The position numbers and the translations under genes are program-made. From Microvirga zambiensis WSM3693 (lineage in GTDB: Bacteria; Pseudomonadota; Alphaproteobacteria; Rhizobiales; Beijerinckiaceae): a stretch of 64,000 nt of DNA. Below, in pieces: positions 34,014 to 45,233 of the stretch. Position 1 is the stretch's first letter. The number at the start of each line of letters is the position of its first letter. Location: the NCBI RefSeq assembly GCF_016735695.1, contig NZ_JAERQD010000008.1:122354-186353 (forward strand), given 5' to 3'. The notes beneath the pieces were generated by a model. That model ran no database searches. It saw only the letters and a list, made by a program, of their open reading frames with translations, and was not told where the DNA came from.

Positions 34014-36194
34014 TCACCATTTGTAGCTCGCCTTCAGCGTCGCGACGCGGCCAGCGCCGTAATTGCAGGTATATTGCGTGTTGCAGGACGAAACGTATTC
34101 GTTGTCGAACAGATTGTTGACGTTGAGCGCTACGGTGAAGTTGTCGCGCGTATAGCGGATGCCGGCATCGAACACGGTTGCGGCCGGCACCTTAAGGGTA
34201 TTCAGGTTGTCGGCATAGGAGAAGCCGATATAGCGAACACCCGCACCGAAGCCGAGCCCTCTCAAGGGACCATCCTGAACCGTGTAGTCGAGCCATCCGG
34301 AAGCGAGGATCTCCGGCACCACGTTGGGGCGCTTGCCGATCAGCAGCGGATTGGTGTCCTTGGTGACCTCGATGTCATAGGCCGTAAAGGCGGCGATGGC
34401 CTTCAGGCCTTCGGTGATGTTGGCCTGCCCTTCGAGTTCGAAGCCGCGCGAGCGGACTTCGCCGAGTTGCACATTGAAGAAGGGATTGATCGGATCGGTC
34501 GCCAGGGTGTTCTGCCTCGTCAGGTCGAACAGCGACGCCGTGATCAATGCGTCGAACCCGGTCGGCTTGTACTTGATGCCGACTTCGTATTGTTCCCCAA
34601 TCTCGGGGGCGAACGAATCTCCATTGAAAGTGGATCCGATAACGGGATTGAACGACCGGGACACGGCAACATAGGGCGTCATGCCGTTGGCGAACTCGTA
34701 GCCCAGACCGAAACGGCCGCTGAACTCTCCCGCGGTGTCGTCAAAATTGGCATTGCCGACCTTGTCGGTGCTCTCCGTCGTCACGTAGTCGTAGCGCCCA
34801 TTCAGGGTCACGATCCAGCTATCATAGCGGATCTGATCCTGAGCGTAGAAGCCGACCTGGTTCATGGTCAGGTTCTGGTCGAGATACGGGACGGTCGGGC
34901 CCTGCGGCGTGCCATAGATCGGGTTGGTGGCGCTGAGCGGCGTGCCGCCGCCGGATTCCTGGATGTGATCGATGTTGTAGTACTTGTAGTCCAGGCCGAG
35001 CAGCAGCTTGTGGCTGAGCGGCCCGGTGTCGAACTTCGCTTCGGCCTGATTGTCCAGAGACGCCGTGTTCACCACTGTGTGGTGCTGGAAGCCGATGCGA
35101 TAAAGGAGATTGTTCGGCCCCGTGGGTGTGGCGACCGGGAACCCGGTCACCGGATCGAGATAGCCGTAGGGATAGGGGCCGCGCTCCCTGGAATCCACAT
35201 AGGCGTAGCGGAAGTTCTGCCGGATCGTCCAGATGTCGTTGAGAGCGTGCTCGAACTCGTAGCCGATCATGGTCTGATCGCGCCGATAGAGATCGATGTC
35301 AGGCTCGCTGTAATAGAAGCGGCGGTCGATACGGCCGAACGATGCCGGCACGACCGTGCCGATATAGGGCAGGAAGCCGCCGGTATGCATGAGATCCATG
35401 TGCTGGTAGGAGGCCAGCACGGTCAGCGAGGTATCGGCGGTGGGTCGGAAGGTGAAAGCAGGTGCGATCACGCCACGGAAATCGTCAGCGATCTCCGTCT
35501 CCCATCCGCCGCCGGAGACTTTTCCGGTCAGGCGGTAGGACCACATCTTGTCCTTGTCGATCGCGCCGCCGAAATCGAAGGCCGCATAGGCGTTGCCCCA
35601 GGAGTTGATCCCGGTTTCGACATAGCGCAGCGGCTCCGTCGTCGGACGCTTGCTGATGAGATTGACGAGACCGCCGATGGACGAGCCGCCATACAGAGCG
35701 GCAGACGGTCCTTTGAGCACCTCGATGCGCTCGAGGACGAACGGGTCGATGTAAAATCCGCCAAAGCCATATTGATAGAGCGGCAGATTGTTGAGGAAAA
35801 CGCCTGTCTGTCCGGCATCGAAGCCGCGGATGAAGAACCAGTCTGTGTCGGAATCCAGGCCATAGGGCTGCGCGAAGACGCCGGCCGTATAACGCAGGGC
35901 TTCGTCGACCTTCTGCGCCTGACGGTCCTCGATCTCTTCGCGGCCGATAACGGAGACCGATTGCGGGATCTCCTCGATAGGCGTGTCGGTCTTCGAACCT
36001 GTCGTCGTGCGGTTGGGCACATAGCCGTTGACGGGGCCGATCCCCGATCCGCCCTGCCCTTCGACGGTCACCGTCTCAAGGGCGATCTCTCCGCTAGCAG
36101 GTTGCGTTTGAGCCCAGGCATGTCCGCTCGATGCGACCATCAAGGTGAGGGAAACGAGGCTCACGCCCATACTCAAAACATAACGACGATTCAT
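34014..36194 (-). CDS. TonB-dependent ferric-siderophore receptor (FhuA-like)
   Basis: The protein has 726 residues from the ATG at 36194, with GAGGA upstream. A Sec signal peptide ends near GHAWAQ. The plug domain holds TPIEEIPQSVSVIGREEIED and VLKGPSAALYGGSSIGGLVNLISKRP, the siderophore-receptor signature, and the barrel ends with a terminal aromatic residue (KASYKW). It brings ferric siderophore, likely hydroxamate given the Fhu partners, across the outer membrane. The upstream AT-rich spacer carries a palindrome and a motif shared with the second receptor. Confidence 0.93.
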   Translation of the reverse strand: MNRRYVLSMGVSLVSLTLMVASSGHAWAQTQPASGEIALETVTVEGQGGSGIGPVNGYVPNRTTTGSKTDTPIEEIPQSVSVIGREEIEDRQAQKVDEALRYTAGVFAQPYGLDSDTDWFFIRGFDAGQTGVFLNNLPLYQYGFGGFYIDPFVLERIEVLKGPSAALYGGSSIGGLVNLISKRPTTEPLRYVETGINSWGNAYAAFDFGGAIDKDKMWSYRLTGKVSGGGWETEIADDFRGVIAPAFTFRPTADTSLTVLASYQHMDLMHTGGFLPYIGTVVPASFGRIDRRFYYSEPDIDLYRRDQTMIGYEFEHALNDIWTIRQNFRYAYVDSRERGPYPYGYLDPVTGFPVATPTGPNNLLYRIGFQHHTVVNTASLDNQAEAKFDTGPLSHKLLLGLDYKYYNIDHIQESGGGTPLSATNPIYGTPQGPTVPYLDQNLTMNQVGFYAQDQIRYDSWIVTLNGRYDYVTTESTDKVGNANFDDTAGEFSGRFGLGYEFANGMTPYVAVSRSFNPVIGSTFNGDSFAPEIGEQYEVGIKYKPTGFDALITASLFDLTRQNTLATDPINPFFNVQLGEVRSRGFELEGQANITEGLKAIAAFTAYDIEVTKDTNPLLIGKRPNVVPEILASGWLDYTVQDGPLRGLGFGAGVRYIGFSYADNLNTLKVPAATVFDAGIRYTRDNFTVALNVNNLFDNEYVSSCNTQYTCNYGAGRVATLKASYKW

Positions 36195-36776
36195 GGTGTC
36201 CTCAGGCATCCGCCGCACGGGGCGCAGGGGCTCTACGTGCGTGCTCTATCAGCTGATCGCTGCTTGATTTTCTGAGTATGGGCTTGCCTCAGATGAGGCA
36301 AGATTTATGTTTTCAAACTACTCTAAACTACACTTTGTAATGATTATAATGAGGCGATTTTGCCTTATAATATCTGCCTTCCGAGCGTTATTCTGTAATT
36401 CATGGGCAGTTGACATATCTATCTTGGTGTCACCGGAAAGCCACTTTTCGGAGATGAGAGGCGTTGAGATGCGTGCGGCACAATGATGGTATTCGCAAAG
36501 TGCAGGGATCAGCACCGCTCTTTTGAATCTTTCCAACCTATTACGATCATAGATATTTTTTAAGATAATCATTGACGCCGATGAGTTTGCCGGTCATCAC
36601 CACATCGCATTCCGGGTGTCGCTTGGGATCACTCCTGAGCGAGCTCCAAACCGGAAAGCCCGACCCACCGACGCCGCAAAGACCGCTCGACGCAAAAGTA
36701 TTTTCGATTATTTTGCAAGTATTCGAAGCAAGATACCACAACAACGCAGGCCATCCCCCAAGTTAGCCATACGCCG
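36195..36776. other. AT-rich divergent spacer between receptor and fhuD
   Basis: This 580-base stretch holds no convincing gene. From 36260 to 36570 it is strongly AT-rich, unlike the rest of the window. From 36575 to 36700 the composition returns to normal, and a minus-strand frame ending at 36547 reads through it (SDPKRHPECDVVMTGKLIG); this may be the remnant of a lost gene, but I do not recognise it. The promoters of both divergent siderophore units must lie here. Confidence 0.5.
36284..36301. promoter_or_regulatory. Palindrome upstream of the siderophore receptor (candidate operator)
   Basis: TTGCCTCA and TGAGGCAA form an exact inverted repeat around two bases, about 90 bases before the receptor start. 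It may be a protein-binding site or an mRNA 5' hairpin. It does not match a Fur box that I can name with confidence. Confidence 0.4.
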
Positions 36777-37685
36777 ATGCATCCCACCGATCGAAGCAAT
36801 GCATTCGCTATGACCCGGCGTAGCCTCCTCGGCGCGGGGCTCAGCCTGACCTTTATCGGCAAGGCGCAAGCCGATCGATATGATCGGGTCGCCGTCGTCG
36901 ACTGGGCGATGTTCGAGACGCTGCTTGCCTTGAACGTGGTGCCTGTCGCCGCGACGGAGCTCGTGCAGTTTCGAAAAATCTCCATCGAGCCGTCGGTCCC
37001 GCCGCAGGTTGCCGATCTCGGCCTTCGCGGCTCTCCGAACTTCGAGATGCTGCAGCTTGCAAATCCCGATCTGATCGTCAGCTCGCCGTGGTTTGCATGG
37101 GCGCGCGGCAATCTCGAGCGGATCGCCTCCGTTGCCTCCTACACGATCTACGAGCCGGGGCGACCTCCCTATGCCGCAGCCGAAGAGGTGACGAAGGCAC
37201 TCGGCGAGCGTCTCGGCAGAGCGGAACCCGCCAGTGCTTATGTGGACGCGTCGTTGACCGAAATCGAAACGGCACGCCGAACATTGTCCGAGCGGAATGC
37301 GCGGCCGGTCTACCTGATCAATCTCGGCGATGCGCGCCATTTCCGCGCCTTCGGCGCCGACAGCATGTTCGGAGACGTGCTCACGCGTCTCGGTTTCACC
37401 AATGCCTGGTCGAAGCCGACGAGCTACGCGGCAGCGGCACCCGTTCCCCTGGAAGCATTGGCGGAAGTGCCCGAAGCATCCATCGCCATCGTCTCGCCAA
37501 TTCCTTCGGATGCGCAGAGCACCCTGGCACAAAGCCCCTTGTGGCGAGCACTTCCTTCGGTGCGCGAGGGACGTGTCTCGGTGATCGCCCCGGTCAATCC
37601 CTTCGGCGCTCTTCCCGCAGCGCGTCGCTTCGCGCGGCTTCTGACGGAAGCTTTTTCCGGCAACGGGAAACCCATCCATGGTTGA
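36777..37685 (+). CDS. fhuD: Ferric-hydroxamate ABC transporter substrate-binding protein
   Basis: The protein has 302 residues from the ATG at 36777; an ATG at 36810 would put the twin-arginine motif TRRSLLGAGLSLTFIG at the very start and may be the true one. Cleavage is likely after GKAQA. The mature part RVAVVDWAMFETLLAL and LANPDLIVSS follow the FhuD pattern, in which a single long helix joins two lobes. It carries the ferric hydroxamate from receptor to FhuB in the periplasm. No lipobox is visible. The last eight bases overlap fhuB. Confidence 0.9.
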   Translation: MHPTDRSNAFAMTRRSLLGAGLSLTFIGKAQADRYDRVAVVDWAMFETLLALNVVPVAATELVQFRKISIEPSVPPQVADLGLRGSPNFEMLQLANPDLIVSSPWFAWARGNLERIASVASYTIYEPGRPPYAAAEEVTKALGERLGRAEPASAYVDASLTEIETARRTLSERNARPVYLINLGDARHFRAFGADSMFGDVLTRLGFTNAWSKPTSYAAAAPVPLEALAEVPEASIAIVSPIPSDAQSTLAQSPLWRALPSVREGRVSVIAPVNPFGALPAARRFARLLTEAFSGNGKPIHG

Positions 37686-39645
37686 TGCGCTGACCCAACG
37701 CCCGTCGACCTGGGCAGGGATCCTTGCGGTCGCGATGGCGCTCGGCCTTTGTGCGTATCAGGTTTTGAACCTGCTCCCGCTGTCCGGCGCTCAGGGCTTC
37801 GATCTCAACCGCATTCTCCTGTTCAACAGCGTTCTCCCCCGCGCAGCCGTCGCCCTCCTCGCCGGTGCAGCACTCGGATTGTCGGGAGCCCTGTTGCAGC
37901 AGGTGCTGCGCAACCCCATCGCCGATCCGTCCACTCTCGGCATCGCCTCCGGCGCGCAGCTCGCCATGACAACCGCGACCTTGTTTGCGCCGGCGCTCAT
38001 GGATACGTCGCGCGAGGTCGTCGCCCTGGCCGGCGGCCTCGGAGTGGTCGCCCTCCTCCTGGCTCTTGCCTGGAAGCGCGGGCTCGAGCCGGTCACGGTC
38101 GTTCTCGCAGGCATGGTCGTTTCCCTGATCGCCATGGCGTTGAGCGCGACGCTGATCCTGGCGAACGGCGAGTACATGATGTCGCTTCTGATCTGGGGCA
38201 GCGGTTCGCTGACGCAGCAGGGCTGGGACCATGTGCAGGCCATCGCGACCACGCTCGCCCTATCGCTCGTTGCAGCCTTCCTTCTGGCCAGACCGCTCGC
38301 GATCGTCAGCCTCGACGACGCGAGTGCGAAGAGCCTTGGCGTCAACCTTCTCTGGCTGCGCCTGCTCGCTCTCGCAATTGCCGTATGGCTTGCGACGACG
38401 GTCACGGCGGAGATCGGCATCATCGGCTTCATCGGCTTGGCGGCCCCGACCTTCGCGCGTCTATTCGGCGCCCGCGGGCAGAAAGACACCCTCATTGCCG
38501 CTCCTCTGATCGGAGCGGTTCTTCTCTGGCTGACGGACGGTCTCGTGCAGCTCGCAGCCGGCGGCTCCGCCGAAATGGTCCCGACGGGCGCGGCGACGGC
38601 GCTGCTCGGAGGACCGCTGCTTCTCTATCTTCTTCCGCGCCTCAGGTTTCTCCGCCGCTCCCCGGCCTCTCTGCCGCCCGCATCGGAACGGCGGATTACC
38701 CGGCCTGTCCTTCCGCTCATCACGCTTTTACTGCTTGCTCTGATTACAATCGCCCTGGCTCTCATCATCGGTCGGGGGCCAGATGGTTGGAGCCTAGCCG
38801 CCGGTTCGCTTCTCGACGCGCTTCTCCCCTTCCGCGCACCTCGCATCCTTACCGCCGCCGCAGCCGGCGCCATGCTGGCCGCCGCCGGGACGATCCTTCA
38901 GCGGATGACCGGCAATCCAATCGCGAGCCCGGAAGTGCTGGGCGTCAGCGCCGGAGCGGGTGTCGGCCTGGCGGCGCTTCTCTTCGCCCTCTCCGCACCG
39001 GGCATGGGGGAGCGCCTCTTAGGGGCGACAGCGGGCGTCGCGGTGGTCCTGGTAGCCCTCCTCGCAATCGCCCAGCGCCAGGAGGATAATTCGGAGAGGC
39101 TCCTTCTCGGAGGCCTCGCCGCCGGCGCGTTCTGCAATGCGCTGGTCAACGCCGCGATGATCACCGGCGACGCGCGCGCCTTCCAGCTTCTAGCCTGGAT
39201 CAGCGGCTCGACCAGCCAAGTCGGTTGGACGGAAGCGTGGATCGTGCTCGCCGTCGCCATGGTGCTGCTCGGACTCCTGCCCCTTCTCACGCGCTGGCTG
39301 GCGGTGCTGCCGCTCGGAAGCGGGCAGGCCCGCGCGCTAGGACTGCCGCTTAGGGCAAGCCAAACGATTCTCATCCTTTTTGCAGCAGGCTTGACGGCGG
39401 CGGCCTCGCTCGTCGTCGGCCCATTGAGCCTCGTAGGGCTCGTCGCTCCGCACATGGCGCGGCTCCTCGGCTTCGGACAGGTGCGGCAGCATCTGCTCGC
39501 CTCAATCCTGATCGGCGCCGGCTTGATGACGGGTGCCGATTGGCTCTCAAGGATCGTCACCTTCCCCTATCAACTCCCCTTGGGTCTCTTCGCATCGCTC
39601 ATCGGCGGACCGTATCTGGTCTGGCTCCTGCACCGAAACCGATAA
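37678..39645 (+). CDS. fhuB: Ferric-hydroxamate ABC transporter permease, tandem double-length
   Basis: The 655-residue protein is two permeases in one chain, as in E. coli FhuB. The first half has LPRAAVALLAGAALGLSGALLQ and NPIADPSTLGIASGA; the second half repeats the pattern as PRILTAAAAGAMLAAAGTILQ and NPIASPEVLGVSAGAGVG. About twenty membrane segments are expected. It serves as the whole inner-membrane channel, so only FhuC is needed besides. It is coupled to fhuD by overlapping codons. Confidence 0.95.
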   Translation: MVDALTQRPSTWAGILAVAMALGLCAYQVLNLLPLSGAQGFDLNRILLFNSVLPRAAVALLAGAALGLSGALLQQVLRNPIADPSTLGIASGAQLAMTTATLFAPALMDTSREVVALAGGLGVVALLLALAWKRGLEPVTVVLAGMVVSLIAMALSATLILANGEYMMSLLIWGSGSLTQQGWDHVQAIATTLALSLVAAFLLARPLAIVSLDDASAKSLGVNLLWLRLLALAIAVWLATTVTAEIGIIGFIGLAAPTFARLFGARGQKDTLIAAPLIGAVLLWLTDGLVQLAAGGSAEMVPTGAATALLGGPLLLYLLPRLRFLRRSPASLPPASERRITRPVLPLITLLLLALITIALALIIGRGPDGWSLAAGSLLDALLPFRAPRILTAAAAGAMLAAAGTILQRMTGNPIASPEVLGVSAGAGVGLAALLFALSAPGMGERLLGATAGVAVVLVALLAIAQRQEDNSERLLLGGLAAGAFCNALVNAAMITGDARAFQLLAWISGSTSQVGWTEAWIVLAVAMVLLGLLPLLTRWLAVLPLGSGQARALGLPLRASQTILILFAAGLTAAASLVVGPLSLVGLVAPHMARLLGFGQVRQHLLASILIGAGLMTGADWLSRIVTFPYQLPLGLFASLIGGPYLVWLLHRNR

Positions 39646-39662
39646 CGGATGCGATCTCTCTG

Positions 39663-40757
39663 ATGGAACACGCCATGACCTCACTCCTTCGTGCCGAAGC
39701 CAGGGTTTCTCTCGCAGGCCCCGTGCAGATGATGGACAAACTCTGCGAGCATTTCATCGAGCATGGCAGCGTCGACCGCTCCAAGCGCTCAGCGCGCTTG
39801 GAGTTCGCCTATGGAACGGCATCGATGGAGGCGGATCGGGACGGCCTTTACCTTCGTGCCGAAGGATCCGATGCAACCAACCTCGCCTATGTCAAATTGA
39901 GTCTTGCCGAGCACATCCTGGCCTTTGCCGACGGCGAAACGCCGCGCATCTCATGGTCGGGTGACGGCGCTGCCGGCGCGCCGCTTCCCTATTTCCGGGA
40001 AATGCGCGTCGTGGGCGCGCAAAACATTACGCCGCGCATGCGCCGGGTCAGGCTGAAGGGAGCAGATCTCGCGCGCTTCGCCGTCGGCGGCATGCATGTG
40101 CGCTTGCTATTTCCGCCGAAGCCCGGAATTGTTCCGCAATGGCCGGTCACGGGAGAAGATGGACGGCCAGTTTGGCCGAAGGGCGAGGACCGGCCGGTCA
40201 TGCGCGTCTACACGATCCGCGAGATCGACGTGGAGCGCGGCGAAATCGCTATCGACTTCGTCGTTCACGCGGGCGACGACACGCCGGGCTCCACCTGGGC
40301 ACGGCAGGCTTCGCCCGGAGATATCGTCGGCGTCATGGGACCCGGTGGCGGCGAACTTCCTGAGGCTGACTGGTATCTTTTTGCTGGCGACGAGACCGCG
40401 CTTCCTGCCATCAGCCGCATCCTGGCGGAGCTGCCGGCAGAGTGCAAAGCGACAGTGCTGCTGGAGGTCGCGGATGAGACCGAGGAACAGCCGCTTCGGT
40501 CCTCCGCCGCTGTCGACATCCGCTGGATCCATCGGAAAGGCGCGCCGGCAGGAACAACGACACTTATCGAGGATGCCATCCGCGGCATAGCCCTGCCGTC
40601 GGACGAGCGCCGACGCTTCATCTGGGCCGGCTGCGAGCAGACCAGCTGCCGCTGTCTGAAGAAGCTGCTGCGCAAGGAGTGGAGGATTCCCACATCCGAG
40701 CACCAGGTCGTCGCCTATTGGCGCGCCGGCCATACGGGCGACAATGTCGACCATTGA
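39663..40757 (+). CDS. DUF2218 - siderophore-interacting protein fusion (ferric-siderophore reductase)
   Basis: The protein has 364 residues from the ATG at 39663; the ATG at 39675 is equally possible. The first 95 residues are a DUF2218 domain (LCEHFIEHGSV, then YVKLSLAEHILAFA). From about 115 comes a flavin reductase of the SIP/ViuB type with RMRRVRLKGADLARF, RPVMRVYTIREID for FAD, and a C-terminal domain with WAGCEQTSCRCLKKLL. It would release iron from imported siderophore in the cytoplasm by reducing Fe(III). It follows fhuB by 17 bases, which fits that role. Confidence 0.88.
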   Translation: MEHAMTSLLRAEARVSLAGPVQMMDKLCEHFIEHGSVDRSKRSARLEFAYGTASMEADRDGLYLRAEGSDATNLAYVKLSLAEHILAFADGETPRISWSGDGAAGAPLPYFREMRVVGAQNITPRMRRVRLKGADLARFAVGGMHVRLLFPPKPGIVPQWPVTGEDGRPVWPKGEDRPVMRVYTIREIDVERGEIAIDFVVHAGDDTPGSTWARQASPGDIVGVMGPGGGELPEADWYLFAGDETALPAISRILAELPAECKATVLLEVADETEEQPLRSSAAVDIRWIHRKGAPAGTTTLIEDAIRGIALPSDERRRFIWAGCEQTSCRCLKKLLRKEWRIPTSEHQVVAYWRAGHTGDNVDH

Positions 40758-40760
40758 AAA

Positions 40761-40785
40761 GCCGCGGGGGATTTACCCCTGCGGC
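40761..40785. terminator. Bidirectional hairpin between convergent genes
   Basis: GCCGC and GGGG pair with CCCC and GCGGC (one mismatch) around a six-base loop. On the minus strand the hairpin is followed by TTTTC, which fits a terminator for the M32 carboxypeptidase gene; the plus strand has no T run. Confidence 0.55.
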
Positions 40786-40810
40786 CGAGTTCCTGGGTCG
40801 CACGACAATC

Positions 40811-42331
40811 TCAGGCGTATTTGCCGCGCAGATAGGCAAGATAAGGCGCCGGATCGAGGCCCCGGCCCGTCTCACGGACGAGCAGCTCTTCCCGCGTGAA
40901 ACGGCGTCCGTGTTGCCAGATCTTCGTGCGCAGCTCATCGGCCAAAGCCGCGTAATTCCCCGCCTCTATCGCAGGATCGAGTGAAGGGTTCTGCCGGCGC
41001 AGCGTCTCCATTACCTGTGCACCCATGACATTGCCGATGGTGTAGGTCGGGAAGGAGCCGATATAGCCGGTCGACCAATGCACGTCCTGCAGGACGCCCT
41101 GCGCATCGTTCGGAACGGTCAGTCCGAGGTCACGCCGGATCGCGGCGTTCCACGCCTCCGGCAGATCCGACACGGGAAGCGAACCGTCCATGAGTGCGCA
41201 TTCGATCTCTGCGCGCAGCATGATGTGGAAATCATAGGTGAGCTCGTCAGCCTCGACGCGGATGAAGCCCGGCTCGACCCGGGTCACGGCGCGGTAGAAT
41301 TCCTCTGCGGTCACATCGCCGAGCTGATCCGGGAAGTGGCGCTGCAGGTCGGAGAAGTGGCGCTGCCAGAATGTCAGGCTGCGGACCACATGGTTCTCCC
41401 AGAGACGCGACTGGGATTCATGAGCGCCGAAGCTGGTTCCGCCGACCGCATAGAGGCCGACGAGATCGGTCGCGAGCGTCGTGCGGGTATAGGCGGGGTC
41501 GACGCCCTGTTCATAGAGCGCATGCCCGACCTCGTGGGCCGTGCCGAACATCGACGCCGGCAGGTAATTCCGGTTGTAGCGGGTGGTGATGCGCACGTCA
41601 TTGCGGGTAAACGACACCTCAAAGGGATGAACCGTCGTGTCGAGGCGCCCGCGCTTGAAATCGTATCCGAGCTTTTCGGCGAGAGTCAGACCGAAGGCGC
41701 GCTGTCCTTCCTCCGGGTAGTCGCGGAACAGGAAGTCCGAGCGAGGCCGAGGCTGGGACCGCGCCGCATCGAGGATCGGTAGCAGCCCGTTCCGCAGCTC
41801 GGAGAACAACGCCTTGAGGCTCGCCGCCGTCTCGCCGGGCTCGTAGATCGACACCATGGCGTCATAAGGATGCTCGGTCCAGCCGATGCAATTGGCGTAG
41901 GAGCGTGAGAGCTTGACGGTCTTTTCCAGATGCGGGGCGAAAATCGAGAAGTCGCTCTTCGAGCGCCCCTCGATCCAGGCCGCCTGCGCAACCGTGCGAA
42001 GCGAGGCGCGCTCCTGGATGAGCGATGCCGGCACGCGCCGATGGTGCTCGACCGCATAACGCGTCTGCTCGACCATGCGTCTCTCGGCGGCATCGGCTGC
42101 CAGCCCCTCGACCGCCCGTTCAGCCTCGACGAGAGCCTTTTCGGTCTCGGGCGCAAGCAGGAGATCGCGCGCAATACGGGTCAGGGTTGCGATCTGCTGG
42201 CCGCGGGTTTCAGCCCCGCCGGCCGGCATCATCGTGCGCGAATCCCATGTCAGCAACGACGTGGCGTTCAGGACGTCGTTGACGGCGGCGATGCGCTCAT
42301 GGAGCGCGGCGAGAGAAGCTTGCTGGGTCAT
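40811..42331 (-). CDS. M32 family metallocarboxypeptidase (carboxypeptidase Taq type)
   Basis: The 506-residue protein is a cytoplasmic zinc carboxypeptidase. The zinc site is HEVGH at residues 266-270, within TAHEVGHALYEQG, and the family motif SFGAHESQSRLWEN follows about 30 residues on with a further ligand. The N-terminal LTWDSRTMMPAGG is also typical. It trims peptides from the C-terminus. Lying 18 bases after the ATPase gene of the peptide transporter, it probably degrades what that transporter brings in. Confidence 0.93.
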   Translation of the reverse strand: MTQQASLAALHERIAAVNDVLNATSLLTWDSRTMMPAGGAETRGQQIATLTRIARDLLLAPETEKALVEAERAVEGLAADAAERRMVEQTRYAVEHHRRVPASLIQERASLRTVAQAAWIEGRSKSDFSIFAPHLEKTVKLSRSYANCIGWTEHPYDAMVSIYEPGETAASLKALFSELRNGLLPILDAARSQPRPRSDFLFRDYPEEGQRAFGLTLAEKLGYDFKRGRLDTTVHPFEVSFTRNDVRITTRYNRNYLPASMFGTAHEVGHALYEQGVDPAYTRTTLATDLVGLYAVGGTSFGAHESQSRLWENHVVRSLTFWQRHFSDLQRHFPDQLGDVTAEEFYRAVTRVEPGFIRVEADELTYDFHIMLRAEIECALMDGSLPVSDLPEAWNAAIRRDLGLTVPNDAQGVLQDVHWSTGYIGSFPTYTIGNVMGAQVMETLRRQNPSLDPAIEAGNYAALADELRTKIWQHGRRFTREELLVRETGRGLDPAPYLAYLRGKYA

Positions 42332-43305
42332 TGTGTCGAGGCTTTCAGATCAATCCGTGCCGCCGGTGTTGAGATGGCAAGCGGAGAAACGTCCGGGTCC
42401 GATGGCCGTCAAAGGCGGCGCCTCGCGCTTGCAGCGCGGGCCGGCGAAGGGGCAGCGGGGGTGGAAATGGCATCCGCTCGGCGGATGGAGCGGCGACGGG
42501 ATCTCTCCCGCGATGGGGCGGAAGTTCTTCTTTCCCACGCCGACCCTCGGAACGCTTTCGAAGAGCGCACGGGTATAGGGATGGTTGGGCGCGGCATAGA
42601 GCTCCGCCGTCGGCGCCAGCTCCACGATGCGGCCGAGATACATGATCGCAACACGGTCCGAAACGTGGCGCACCACGCCGAGATCGTGGCTGATGAAGAT
42701 GCCGGTCAGGTCGAGATCACGGCGCAGATCCATGAACAGGTTGAGCACCTGCGCCTGGATCGACACGTCGAGGGAAGCAACCGGCTCGTCCAGAACCAGG
42801 AGATCCGGCTTCATCGCGAGGGCGCGCGCGATCGCGATGCGCTGCCGCTGACCGCCGGAGAACTGATGCGGGAAGCGGCGGCGATAGGTCGGGTCGAGCC
42901 CGACGCGGCCGAGCAGATCCGCCACATAGGAATCCGCCTCGCGCGGCTTGACGATCCTGTGCGCCACTGGCCCCTCGGCAACCGTATCGCCGATGCGAAT
43001 GCGCGGGTTGAGGCTCGCGAAAGGATCCTGGTGGATCATCTGAACGCGGGTCGTGAGCTTTTGCGTGCGCCGGCCCTGCTCCTTGGCCACAGGCACCTTG
43101 TCGAACAGGATCTTGCCGTCGCTCGGCGTGTAGATGCCGGCGATCATTCGGCCGAGCGTCGACTTTCCGCAGCCGGATTCGCCGACGAGGCCGACGACCT
43201 CGCCCTTGGCGACGTTGAGGCTGACATCCGTCACCGCGCGAACGATCTCGGTCTTAGGGCCTGCACCGAGAAGACCGGCAACGCGCTCGCCCAGGTTGGG
43301 GTGCT

Positions 43306-44321
<1,016 letters not shown>

Positions 44322-44325
<4 letters not shown>

Positions 44326-45233
44326 CGGCTGCGCCTCGGGTTCAGAACATTGCGCACTTGGTCGCCGACGAGATTGATGGCGACGACGGTCAGCATGAGA
44401 GCGATGCCGGGATAGATCGAGATCCAGTAGCGGCCCGACAGGAGGAACTGGAAGCCGTTCGAGATCAGCGAGCCCAGCGAGGGCTGGGTGATGGGAAGTC
44501 CGAGACCGAGGAACGACAGCGTCGCCTCGAGCGCGATGGAATTCGCCACCTGCACCGTCGCCACCACGATCAGCGGCGGCAGCGCGTTCGGCAAAAGGTG
44601 GCGGAACAGCACGTGCCGGGCCGGCAGCGGCGTCGAGAGAGCGGCCTCGATATAGTCCTTGCGTCGCTCGGCGCTTGCCGCGCCGTGGGTGGTGCGGGCG
44701 AAATAGGCGTATTGCGCCGCGACCAGCGCTGCCACGAGCTGCATCAGCCCCTGCCCCAGCATGGCAACGAGGACCAGTGCGAGCAGGATCGCCGGCAGCG
44801 AGAGCTGCAGATCGATGATGCGCATGATGATCGCCTCGACCCGTCCGCCGTAATAGGCAGCGATCAGGCCGACCGTGGTTCCCAGCACGAGCGCCAGGGT
44901 GCCGGCCATGACGCCGACGATCAGGCTCGTGCGAAGACCGTAAAGAATGGCGGAGAACAGGTCCCGTCCGGCGGCATCGGTGCCGAGCCAATGGACATAG
45001 CCGCCTGAGCCGACCTCGCCGGGCTCGAGCCGGGCATCGAACAGGTCGAGCGCTCCCTGATTGTATGGGTCCTGCGGCGCCACCAGCGGCGCCAGCAGCG
45101 CCATGAGAACGATGACGACCACGACGATCAGGGCAGCCACGGCAACCGGGCTCTGCCGGTAATCCGCCCAGAAATTGGCGAACCGGGTCCAACGCGTCTC
45201 GGTCGGCAGGGAGAGAGCGGGCGAACTGCTCAT
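44322..45233 (-). CDS. Peptide ABC transporter permease (DppC/OppC type)
   Basis: The protein has 303 residues from the ATG at 45233, which overlaps the previous stop; the frame upstream of this is a shadow of the other permease gene. It shows the DppC opening with a first membrane segment at about 30-52, then WLGTDAAGRDLFSAILYGLRTS and the coupling loop with DYIEAALSTPLPARHVLFRH. The end DQVRNVLNPRRSR is typical. Confidence 0.92.

Noticed and set aside
34074..36275. 733-codon open frame opposite the first TonB receptor
   Set aside because: Antisense of a clear receptor gene; no recognisable domain.
36318..36572. 84-codon frame in the AT-rich spacer
   Set aside because: No ribosome site, no similarity that I recognise, and composition typical of non-coding promoter DNA.
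44326..45192. N-terminal extension of the OppD-type frame, which would give a 628-residue fusion
   Set aside because: The extension is an out-of-frame reading of the permease gene; the ATPase starts with its usual first strand at 44325.
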